A stretch of DNA of 7,909 nt from NCBI GenBank assembly GCA_026982915.1, contig JALWQU010000211.1, positions 1 through 7,909 of the forward strand. Direction: 5' to 3'. A program made the translations under genes and the position numbers. This document shows positions 1 to 7,909 of this stretch, piece after piece. Every line of letters starts with the position of its first letter. Within the stretch, counting starts at the first letter, position 1. This DNA comes from Candidatus Altimarinota bacterium. Its GTDB lineage: Bacteria > Patescibacteriota > Gracilibacteria > UBA4473. The notes below the pieces were generated by a model that saw only the letters and a program-made list of their open reading frames with translations, was not told the DNA's origin and ran no database searches.

Positions 1-1120
1 GCTCTAGTTTTTCACTCGTATTAAGATCTTTCGCTATATTTAAATCAAGAAAAGGGAGTTTAGGTTCTTTCCCGTAAAGAGGTATTTTGGGGAACAAATC
101 ATTCCTTTTCGAATAAAAATAACAATGATCCGTAAAGCTCTGAACATCCTGAAAGTTTGGATCTGTAAAGGATTTAGAATCTTCTTGTTCGAGGCATTTC
201 TTTGCCTGAAAAGCCTCCAGTAAAGCCGAAGAAAAAGCTTCTTTCCTCGTGAAACCACAAGCCAGACCTGAGACAATCAGAGACTTTCCTCCAATAGCGG
301 GAAAAACTAAGGTTAAAATACAAAAGGGAATGCCGAAATCATTTTCAGGAAAAACCGTCAATACTTGCCCCGAAAAAGTTTCAAAAAAACTATCCCAACG
401 ATCATCCTTGGGGACAGCCGAAAGAGGAAAAGTTGTCCCCGAACACCAAGCATTCGTAAACAAGTCTCTCTCAATAATTTCAAATATAGCCGCTATTTTT
501 GCTTCATCATCAGTCTTATGGGAGGCAATACCGGTGGTTGAAGTTGGCAAAATCTGTCGATCTATAGCCGTGCCCCAAAAAGGAAAAAAACAAAAAATAG
601 CCGGCACCCATAAAGACTTTTTGGTTAATGATTCTTCCATTTTTACCCAAGAGATCGGCGTTTCCTCGGTGATTTTTTTGAAAACAAACCCTGGTGATTG
701 ATATTGTTTTTGCGTAAAATAGGGGTTTTCACCCCAACAAAAGTCTTCGTTCATAGCCGCCATCGTGGCTACTTTTAGGGGAGCATTCACAAAACCACTA
801 GCATACCGCTCAAAAAATTCCCCAATGGCCGAAATTTCAGCCTGATCCCTTGTCCAGCCCTTCCCACTACCCAAAAATTCAAGACCTTGCTGACCTTCAA
901 ATAATTTAAAATTTTCTATTCGAGTATAGTCCCCCGCCATCGCGGAAGCCACATAAGCTTCAATATTTTCACTCGCAACCCCCGACCAAAGACTCGTAAT
1001 TATACTGGACCTAGACCCCAAAACACGCGATTTAATCAGCTCAAGATAACGAACTTCACTTGATTCTATCGATGCCGATACGGGGATAAAGTTACCGATG
1101 GCTCGTTTTACTGTTGGCAT
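1..1120 (-). CDS. YcaO-family cyclodehydratase (TOMM 'D protein'), C-terminus cut by window edge
   Basis: Reverse-strand reading from the ATG at 1120-1118 stays open for 373 codons and leaves the window, so it is 3'-truncated. YcaO enzymes use ATP to activate a backbone amide so that a Cys, Ser or Thr side chain cyclises to an azoline. The family's three ATP-site signatures are visible: S97-x3-E101-x2-ER (104-105) after the GSGKG at 84-88; TSTTGIASHKT (193-203) leading to E214-x2-E217-R-D; and E302-x2-Q305-x-K (the usual last residue is Arg). The C-terminal Pro-rich tail expected of TOMM YcaOs lies beyond the edge and cannot be assessed. An in-frame TGA lies 9-11 bases before the ATG, which fixes the start closely. 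It overlaps the upstream C-protein gene by 13 bases, implying translational coupling; no Shine-Dalgarno is seen. Its partner indicates peptide azoline formation rather than the RimO-associated or thioamide roles of other YcaOs. Family assignment is confident; the exact substrate is inferred. Confidence 0.93.
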   Translation of the reverse strand, partial: MPTVKRAIGNFIPVSASIESSEVRYLELIKSRVLGSRSSIITSLWSGVASENIEAYVASAMAGDYTRIENFKLFEGQQGLEFLGSGKGWTRDQAEISAIGEFFERYASGFVNAPLKVATMAAMNEDFCWGENPYFTQKQYQSPGFVFKKITEETPISWVKMEESLTKKSLWVPAIFCFFPFWGTAIDRQILPTSTTGIASHKTDDEAKIAAIFEIIERDLFTNAWCSGTTFPLSAVPKDDRWDSFFETFSGQVLTVFPENDFGIPFCILTLVFPAIGGKSLIVSGLACGFTRKEAFSSALLEAFQAKKCLEQEDSKSFTDPNFQDVQSFTDHCYFYSKRNDLFPKIPLYGKEPKLPFLDLNIAKDLNTSEKLE

Positions 1121-1875
1121 CGACAATCAGGATAAGGAAGTACGCCCTCCATCGAGGTTGATCCTGTGTAAAAATTATAATTTCGAACAAAATTTCGTAG
1201 ATTTGATCGACCAAAAACCGCCTCAAAAAAGAGTTCATCTACCGCCTCCATAATTATTTTTTGAATAAAAATATCATCCACAAAGTATTCTTTAATCGTT
1301 TTATGCTGTTGCTTTGCCAACAAATGAAAATCGTCAAGCAGATTATTGGCGTGCGTGCGTATCTCCGCACAAAAAGGACAGGCTAAGTCTTTAGGAAAGC
1401 AAAATGGGCCTACCACGCCGTAGGCCCCTTGATCAATATCAATCGTCAGAAATGGTATATTTTGATCCAGAAAATACAGCGTTTGTTTTTCAAAACCCTT
1501 ATTTTTTGTCTTAATATTTAGCCCCATAACAGATGAAGACTCATGGCTTATCGAGGTATCAAAAGAAACATTTAAAAAACCTCGCTTATTGAGGCTTTTC
1601 GTAACGACTTGTTTTATTTTTTCATCCTCACCCCCCAGCACCAAAATAGTTAAAGATGGGTCTAGAAAATCTTTTTTTTCATAAGCAGGATGTTCTTTTA
1701 GGAAATTCAATAAATCTTTATTCTTGGTTTCCCCCGAAGTCTGATAGGCTTCCAGTACTTTAACAAAATTCTTTGCCGCTTCTACCGTATCAAAAACAAG
1801 TTCTACTACTTCATTTTTACCTCGGTAACAAAAAACCGTTTTTTCTGCCCAGAGGTATCCAAAGTTTTGCTTCAT
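1108..1875 (-). CDS. TOMM cyclodehydratase partner: leader-binding / E1-like 'C protein'
   Basis: 255 aa. In azole RiPP systems the C protein binds the substrate leader through an N-terminal RiPP recognition element and hands it to YcaO. Visible layout: residues 1-70, a small region of strands and helices compatible with a recognition element; 75-110, a ThiF/E1-like Rossmann start (ILVLGG, 77-82) lacking a GxGxxG ATP loop, as expected because ATP use has moved to YcaO; 153-169, VVGPF-x9-CPFC, the hallmark 'GP..PG..C..C' segment of the family; C-terminal YPDCRC (248-253). C166/C169 with C251/C253 would form the structural zinc site. It is shorter than typical partners (often over 300 aa) and is not fused to the YcaO, unlike many C-D fusions. 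Its ATG overlaps the upstream stop as ATGA and its end overlaps the YcaO start. Assignment rests on motifs plus the adjacent YcaO; the recognition element itself needs a profile search. Confidence 0.85.
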   Translation of the reverse strand: MKQNFGYLWAEKTVFCYRGKNEVVELVFDTVEAAKNFVKVLEAYQTSGETKNKDLLNFLKEHPAYEKKDFLDPSLTILVLGGEDEKIKQVVTKSLNKRGFLNVSFDTSISHESSSVMGLNIKTKNKGFEKQTLYFLDQNIPFLTIDIDQGAYGVVGPFCFPKDLACPFCAEIRTHANNLLDDFHLLAKQQHKTIKEYFVDDIFIQKIIMEAVDELFFEAVFGRSNLRNFVRNYNFYTGSTSMEGVLPYPDCRCQQ

Positions 1876-2708
1876 TTTTGGAATATTTCTGGATGAGCCT
1901 TTATGTATTTAAATCTTAGGGATTCAAACGATAGAGCACTTATAGGCAGTAATAGTAACATTGTCGTAAAAAACATACCAATCCCTAGAAGAAATTCTAG
2001 TAATATTAAGATGGAAGGTAGTAAACAATAAAACAAAGTAAAATATCCGCTAATTACGCCATTTTCAAGAAACTTGTCTTTTTTGGCTATAACGGAAAAA
2101 AGTCCTGTAAAAAAAAGAACATAAATAATCAACTTCATCCATAGCCAATTCTCCCATGTCCATAATTGACTTTTACTTGCCATTGTCGAATAAAGTAAAT
2201 AACGATCAAGCATTCTAAATAAAACGATGAGAGCTAAAAATACTAAGCCCAATTTTAATTGAAATATAAATCGATGTTTGTAGTAAGCCTTCTTTCGGGC
2301 TTCAAGTTGTAATGTTGTTTTTGGGTCTAAATTCTCGGTAACCGTCTTGGTATTTCGTGTAAGATAAAAAACAAAACGGTAAGCTAAGAAAGTGAAAAAT
2401 ATGAAAGAAATTCCATAAATAATAACCAGAAATATACCAGGATCGATAGCCCTCGGCCATAAATTATTTATTAAAAGTAGAACTACTGCATCTAATGCTA
2501 ATCCAACAATCCCCGCGAAGATAAATAAAGCAAAGGCTAAGAGACTTTTCGTCGGTCCTGTCTTTCCCCATTTCCAACCCAGCGTAGCCCCAGCACTACC
2601 TATTCCCAACCCGTGTAGACAACAACAGCAACAACAGCAACCACTACGCAGTATAACACCACCTCTCCCCTTTGTTTCAAAATTATTTAAACGATTTTTT
2701 ATTTTCAT
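1872..2708 (-). CDS. Multipass membrane protein with N-terminal Cys7 core; putative TOMM substrate
   Basis: 278 aa, first gene of the operon. Residues 1-23 are soluble and basic (MKIKNRLNNF..., with GG at 16-17). Residues 24-30 are seven consecutive Cys. They are followed by LHGLGIGSAGATLGWKWGK (31-49), a Gly-rich stretch with small residues. Then come about five or six hydrophobic segments, roughly 55-81, 91-116, 147-167, 187-208 and 221-258 (the last long enough for two). The only other Cys is C228. A Cys run after a short leader with Gly-rich sequence behind it resembles the core of streptolysin S, and the next two genes encode the matching modifying enzymes. I therefore infer that this protein is the azoline/azole substrate, with the core at its N-terminus and a membrane anchor behind it. 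I do not recognise the transmembrane domain. Alternatives are that the Cys run is lipidated, binds metal or forms disulfides, or that the protein is transport/immunity machinery. The ATG is the only likely start: no other ATG, GTG or TTG lies between it and an upstream in-frame TGA at 2741-2739. Stop TGA overlaps the next ATG. Confidence 0.85.
   Translation of the reverse strand: MKIKNRLNNFETKGRGGVILRSGCCCCCCCLHGLGIGSAGATLGWKWGKTGPTKSLLAFALFIFAGIVGLALDAVVLLLINNLWPRAIDPGIFLVIIYGISFIFFTFLAYRFVFYLTRNTKTVTENLDPKTTLQLEARKKAYYKHRFIFQLKLGLVFLALIVLFRMLDRYLLYSTMASKSQLWTWENWLWMKLIIYVLFFTGLFSVIAKKDKFLENGVISGYFTLFYCLLPSILILLEFLLGIGMFFTTMLLLLPISALSFESLRFKYIKAHPEIFQK
2619..2639 (-). repeat. TGY codon run encoding Cys7
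   Basis: Seven contiguous cysteine codons read TGC TGT TGT TGC TGT TGT TGT on the minus strand. At the DNA level this is a near-perfect trinucleotide tract (a nine-base unit twice plus one TGT). It is in frame inside the membrane-protein gene and encodes the putative heterocyclised core. Such a tract could change length by slippage in three-base steps without breaking the frame. Confidence 0.8.
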
Positions 2709-2714
2709 AAAATA

Positions 2715-2742
2715 AGAATAGCAACACAGTTTTGTTTTTCAA
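2715..2742 (-). promoter_or_regulatory. Promoter-like sequence for the TOMM-like operon, predicting a leaderless mRNA
   Basis: On the minus strand TTGAAA (2742-2737) is followed by a 16-base spacer and TATTCT (2720-2715). A TG one base before the -10 gives an extended -10 element. A normal -10 to +1 distance puts the first transcribed base at about 2708, which is the A of the membrane protein's ATG. No ribosome-binding site would then exist, consistent with none being visible. This is consensus matching only. Confidence 0.45.
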
Positions 2743-2807
2743 GGAAATTGGTACTTTCCCAAAAAAAACACTTCTCATAAAAAAGAAAAATTCCCTTTTA
2801 ATTATTG

Positions 2808-3014
2808 TCATGAAAATATTTTCACTAAACCTTTAAAGATTACCAAAAAATCGCCTCTTAAACTATATATAAAATACCCCATTATCATTAGAGCCATAAT
2901 TATTTTACATTTTTTCCTTGAAGCCTTTATATTCTGGAAAGAAAAGCCACATTCAGGACAATAATTATTCGAACCTAGAACCTCATTTCTACATTGTGGA
3001 CACTTTATTATCAT
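2808..3014 (-). CDS. Small zinc-ribbon protein with one transmembrane segment
   Basis: 68 aa. Residues 5-8 (CPQC) and 19-22 (CPEC) form a classic two-knuckle zinc ribbon. A basic linker (33-38) follows, then one hydrophobic segment at about 39-52 and a second, weaker one at about 55-67. The layout suggests a cytoplasmic zinc finger tethered to the inner membrane. Proteins of this type are common and mostly uncharacterised; no reaction can be inferred. It lies 99 bases upstream of the TOMM-like operon on the same strand, with a separate promoter-like site in between, so co-transcription is possible but not shown. Start ATG at 3014-3012, stop TGA, no clear Shine-Dalgarno. The intact CxxC pairs argue that it is a real gene despite its size. 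Confidence 0.7.
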   Translation of the reverse strand: MIIKCPQCRNEVLGSNNYCPECGFSFQNIKASRKKCKIIMALMIMGYFIYSLRGDFLVIFKGLVKIFS

Positions 3015-3154
3015 CTTAAATTATTGTTACAAGAATTAGCATAGAGAGTCGACTCGTTCCGATAAGGTAAGATAACTTTAGGTATTTTCTTTACTCTTGC
3101 AATGGAATCATTCGTTCTTAGAGTTTTTTCACTTAGTTAAATATTCAATTCTTT

Positions 3155-3182
3155 TTGACAATCAATCCAATCTTTTTAGAAT
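3155..3182 (+). promoter_or_regulatory. Sigma70-like promoter for fusA
   Basis: A perfect -35 hexamer TTGACA (3155-3160), a 16-base spacer and TAGAAT (3177-3182, one mismatch to TATAAT) predict a start near 3189 and a leader of about 69 bases. An alternative -10 (TAATAT/TATAAA, 3209-3217) lies closer to the gene but lacks an obvious -35. There is no Shine-Dalgarno before the fusA ATG. Strength of match is good; transcription is not demonstrated. Confidence 0.5.
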
Positions 3183-3257
3183 CGCGGAGAATTGCTATTT
3201 TTTCGCCATAATATAAACGAATAAGTAGCCTGAAATATTTTTAACCCATACCTACTC

Positions 3258-5345
3258 ATGGCAGACGCAAGACACTTTCCCCTCGCTAAAGTCCGAAATA
3301 TCGGAATCATCGCTCATATCGATGCAGGAAAAACAACCGTAACCGAACGAATCCTTTTTTATACCGGAAAATCTCATAAAATCGGAGAAGTGCATGAAGG
3401 GGAAGCCACAATGGATTGGATGGAACAAGAGCAAGAACGAGGTATTACGATTACTTCGGCCGCTACAACGGCTACCTGGAAAGATTGCCAGATTAATATT
3501 ATTGATACGCCTGGACATGTGGATTTTACCGTAGAAGTAGAACGATCTATGCGTGTCCTCGATGGAGCTGTTTGTATTTTTGATGGAGTAGCTGGAGTAG
3601 AACCACAATCGGAAACGGTTTGGCGACAAGCGGATAAATACAATGTTCCGCGAATGTGTTTCATCAATAAACTTGATCGAACAGGCGCTTCATTCTGGCG
3701 TTCTTATGACTCTATTACCGAACGACTGACCAAAAATGCTTATCCTATTCAGCTGCCTATCGGTATAGAAGGCGGATTTAAAGGGATTATTGACCTGGTT
3801 ACGATGAAAGCTATTGTGCATTACGATGATTTGGGAAAAGATGTCCGAATTGAAGAAATCCCAAACGAAGAATTGGATCTTGCGAATGAATGGCGAGAAA
3901 AGATGGTAGAAGCCGTGGCGGGTGAAGACGATGTCCTTATGGAAAAATACCTTGGAGGCGAAGAAATATCGGAAGAAGAACTACAAGCTGGTATTCGACG
4001 AGCGGTTATTGCGGGGAACTTTGTACCGGTTATGACGGGAACCGCTCTTAAAAATAAGGGGGTTCAACCAATGCTTGATAATGTAAACGCTTACATGCCA
4101 TCACCACTTGAAATTCCCCCAACAATAGGAACAGATCCTAATGATGAGACCCGACAAGTGGAACGAAAATCTTCAAACGATGAACCTTTAGCCGCTTTGG
4201 CCTTCAAAATTGCAACCGATCCTTATGTGGGACGAATTACCTTTGTTCGGGTTTACTCTGGTATACTAAAGTCTGGCTCGTATGTTTATAATGCCAATAA
4301 TGGAAAAAAAGAACGAATTGGTCGTCTACTACAAATGCATGCCAATTCACGAGAAGAAATTAAAGAAATTCCCGCCGGTCATATTGGGGCGGTTGTGGGA
4401 CTAAAAGATACGAAGACGGGAGAAACGCTCGCTGACGAAAAAGACCCAGTGATTCTTGAATCAATGGAATTCCCTGATCCGGTGATCGCGATCTCTATCG
4501 AGCCTAAGACGAAAGCCGATCAAGAAAAAATGGGAATCGCCCTTCAGAAATTGGCAGAAGAAGATCCTTCTTTCCGAGTTTCTACCGATGAAGAAACCAA
4601 TCAAACGATTATGGAAGGAATGGGCGAACTGCATCTCGATATTCTTGTTGATCGAATGAAACGAGAATTTAAAGTTGAGGCTAATATCGGAAAACCTCAA
4701 GTAGCTTACCGAGAAACGATTCAAAAAGAAGTGGAAGCCGAATATCAACACAAGAAACAATCTGGAGGACGAGGTCAGTTTGGACATGTTGTTTGTAAGA
4801 TTCGTCCAGGAGAACCAAATTCTGGTTTTGTTTTCAAGAACTCAATCAAAGGAGCCTCTATCCCCAATGAATATATCCCCGGATGTGAAAAAGGATTCCG
4901 AGAAGCGGTTACGCGTGGTATCCTGGCTGGATATCCCGTGGTTGATGTTGAGATAGAACTTTTTGATGGGAGTTATCATGATGTGGATTCTTCTGAATTA
5001 GCTTTTAAAATTGCTTCGATCAAGGCCTTTATGGAAGGGGGTAAAAAAGCCAATCCAGCTATCCTTGAACCGATGATGGATGTAGAAATTATTACCCCTG
5101 AAAATTTCATGGGAGATGTTATGGGGGACGTCAGTTCTCGTCGTGGAACGGTGCAAGAAATGGGTGACCGAGGTCTTGCAAAATTCATCAAAGCCCAAAT
5201 TCCACTGGCAAACATGTTTGGATACGTGAATGAACTACGATCTATGACTCAAGGACGAGCTTCTTACTCTATGGAATTTGGGGAATACAAAAAAGTACCA
5301 AATAAAGTAGCGGAAGAAATTATCGCTGAACGACAGGGCGCTTAG
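3258..5345 (+). CDS. fusA: Translation elongation factor G
   Basis: 695 aa, the normal full length for bacterial EF-G, the GTPase that drives ribosomal translocation and, with the recycling factor, ribosome splitting. G-domain motifs are intact: P-loop AHIDAGKT (19-26), switch I RGIT (61-64), DTPGH (83-87) and NKLD (137-140). The beta-barrel domain II, the ribosome-contacting domain IV and the C-terminal domain V (with [13 protein letters not shown]) follow in order. Sequence features match canonical EF-G rather than the EF-G2, tetracycline-resistance (Tet) or LepA paralogues. The start is fixed by the family N-terminus ([14 protein letters not shown]). It stands alone here: divergent from the zinc-ribbon gene, followed by a strong terminator, without rpsL, rpsG or tuf next to it. 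Arginine is mostly CGA, as in gyrB. Ends in TAG. Confidence 0.99.
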   Translation: MADARHFPLAKVRNIGIIAHIDAGKTTVTERILFYTGKSHKIGEVHEGEATMDWMEQEQERGITITSAATTATWKDCQINIIDTPGHVDFTVEVERSMRVLDGAVCIFDGVAGVEPQSETVWRQADKYNVPRMCFINKLDRTGASFWRSYDSITERLTKNAYPIQLPIGIEGGFKGIIDLVTMKAIVHYDDLGKDVRIEEIPNEELDLANEWREKMVEAVAGEDDVLMEKYLGGEEISEEELQAGIRRAVIAGNFVPVMTGTALKNKGVQPMLDNVNAYMPSPLEIPPTIGTDPNDETRQVERKSSNDEPLAALAFKIATDPYVGRITFVRVYSGILKSGSYVYNANNGKKERIGRLLQMHANSREEIKEIPAGHIGAVVGLKDTKTGETLADEKDPVILESMEFPDPVIAISIEPKTKADQEKMGIALQKLAEEDPSFRVSTDEETNQTIMEGMGELHLDILVDRMKREFKVEANIGKPQVAYRETIQKEVEAEYQHKKQSGGRGQFGHVVCKIRPGEPNSGFVFKNSIKGASIPNEYIPGCEKGFREAVTRGILAGYPVVDVEIELFDGSYHDVDSSELAFKIASIKAFMEGGKKANPAILEPMMDVEIITPENFMGDVMGDVSSRRGTVQEMGDRGLAKFIKAQIPLANMFGYVNELRSMTQGRASYSMEFGEYKKVPNKVAEEIIAERQGA

Positions 5346-5383
5346 ACTTTCTTTTGATAAGCTGAATTCATCAGACTTTCCTT

Positions 5384-5420
5384 AAAAAGGCCTCTTTAAT
5401 TAAGAGGTCTTTTTGCTTTT
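5384..5420 (+). terminator. Intrinsic terminator after fusA
   Basis: A 13-base-pair stem (5384-5396 with 5402-5414, a single G-T pair as its only imperfection) closes a 5-base loop. The A-rich left arm pairs with the T-rich right arm, and further T residues follow to 5420. The nearly symmetric A/T flanks could let it act in both directions. It separates fusA from gyrB transcription. Confidence 0.88.
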
Positions 5421-5479
5421 AAAGAGCGTTTAGTGTAGCTATGAAAATTACAACCTAAAAAAATTTCAATTTTTTCTGA

Positions 5480-7582
<2,103 letters not shown>

Positions 7583-7604
<22 letters not shown>

Positions 7605-7909
7605 TCGTGTAGTCGTGTTTCCCCCGATAGTTCTGGGTGAAAACTCATCGCTAAGAAACCCTTCCCCTCAATCAATACAGGTTGTTCTTGATAGGAAGCT
7701 AAAATATTATTTTTTTCAAAACCTTCAGACAAACAAAGTTTTGGTGGTCGGATAAAAACCCCTTCTAGATTCGAAAAAAGAGTCGATTCCAAATGACCAA
7801 CGAAGGAGTTTTGTTGTCCGCCTAAAAAATTACGATCAACGGTAAAATGACCGGTAGGAAATAGTTTTGATATTAAAATAGCCCCAGCACAAGTCCCTAG
7901 TACGCTTAA
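7583..7909 (-). CDS. pdxT: Pyridoxal 5'-phosphate synthase glutaminase subunit PdxT, N-terminus cut by window edge
   Basis: The C-terminal 108 residues of PdxT; the frame is open to the right edge. PdxT hydrolyses glutamine and channels ammonia to PdxS, which makes PLP from ribose 5-phosphate and glyceraldehyde 3-phosphate. Visible class-I amidotransferase features: nucleophile Cys in GTCAGA (fragment residues 5-10), VDRNFLGGQQNSF (25-37), VFIRPP (52-57), and the catalytic His and Glu in SFHPELSGETRLHDYF. Family length is about 190 aa, so roughly 80 residues are missing. A TTG internal to this frame (7792) is not the start, because the conserved catalytic Cys lies upstream of it. pdxS, its obligate partner, is expected beyond the right edge. 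Stop TAA at 7585-7583; it converges on gyrB and the small ORF. Confidence 0.93.

Noticed and set aside
40..276. Minus-strand 78-aa open frame
   Set aside because: Shifted frame inside the YcaO gene; no recognisable features.
249..701. Plus-strand 150-aa open frame
   Set aside because: It lies antisense to the YcaO gene, whose motifs are intact through this stretch; composition is not protein-like.
1872..2708. Cys7 as an assembly or frameshift artefact
   Set aside because: The frame is open on both sides, the hydrophobic helices downstream are in the same frame, and the cognate azoline-forming enzymes are next door, so the reading is credible, although exact repeat number could still vary.
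3015..3257. Possible ncRNA or tRNA in the divergent intergenic region
   Set aside because: No cloverleaf, riboswitch-like or long-stem structure seen; the promoter-like hexamers account for the only notable signal.
3252..3667. Two minus-strand open frames under the start of fusA (and similar ones at 4461-4787, 4976-5215, 5570-5770, 6271-6456 and 7127-7333)
   Set aside because: All are antisense shadows of fusA or gyrB, which show full-length conserved motifs.
5441..5458. Five-codon ORF (MKITT) between the fusA terminator and gyrB
   Set aside because: Too short, no ribosome-binding site and no attenuator-like structure downstream; likely chance.

Overview
The window reads as a low-GC bacterial fragment, most likely from the Candidate Phyla Radiation (Patescibacteria). 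The Peregrinibacteria/Gracilibacteria neighbourhood is possible, but this placement is tentative. Pointers are short housekeeping proteins (EF-G 695 aa, GyrB 632 aa), starts with no visible Shine-Dalgarno sequence, and a strong preference for CGA arginine codons in gyrB and fusA. Two genes end in TGA and no recognised gene contains an in-frame TGA. The standard stop-codon meaning therefore fits, and the UGA=Gly code of BD1-5/SR1 relatives is unlikely.

Left third, minus strand (1-2708): three tightly overlapping genes look like a thiazole/oxazole-modified microcin (TOMM, linear azol(in)e RiPP) operon. In transcription order they are a 278-aa multipass membrane protein whose N-terminus carries seven consecutive cysteines followed by a glycine-rich stretch, a 255-aa leader-recognition/E1-like 'C protein', and a YcaO cyclodehydratase that runs off the left edge. 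Neighbouring genes overlap by 4 and 13 bases, so the three are almost certainly one transcription unit. The poly-Cys segment resembles the core of streptolysin S, but here it is joined to an integral membrane protein instead of a small peptide. The simplest hypothesis is that the YcaO/C-protein pair turns some of these cysteines into thiazol(in)es on a membrane-anchored protein. This is the most interesting part of the window.

Middle: a small minus-strand zinc-ribbon/one-TM protein (2808-3014) is divergent from fusA (3258-5345, plus strand). fusA appears monocistronic, with its own promoter-like sequence and a strong intrinsic terminator, and is not embedded in the usual rpsL-rpsG-fusA-tuf order within this window.

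Right: gyrB (5525-7423, plus strand) overlaps by 8 bases a short signal-peptide-bearing ORF (7416-7604). That ORF converges on, and overlaps the end of, a partial pdxT (7583-7909, minus strand), the glutaminase subunit of pyridoxal 5'-phosphate synthase, cut by the right edge. EF-G, GyrB and PdxT are ordinary cellular functions. The TOMM-like operon is the accessory module beside them.
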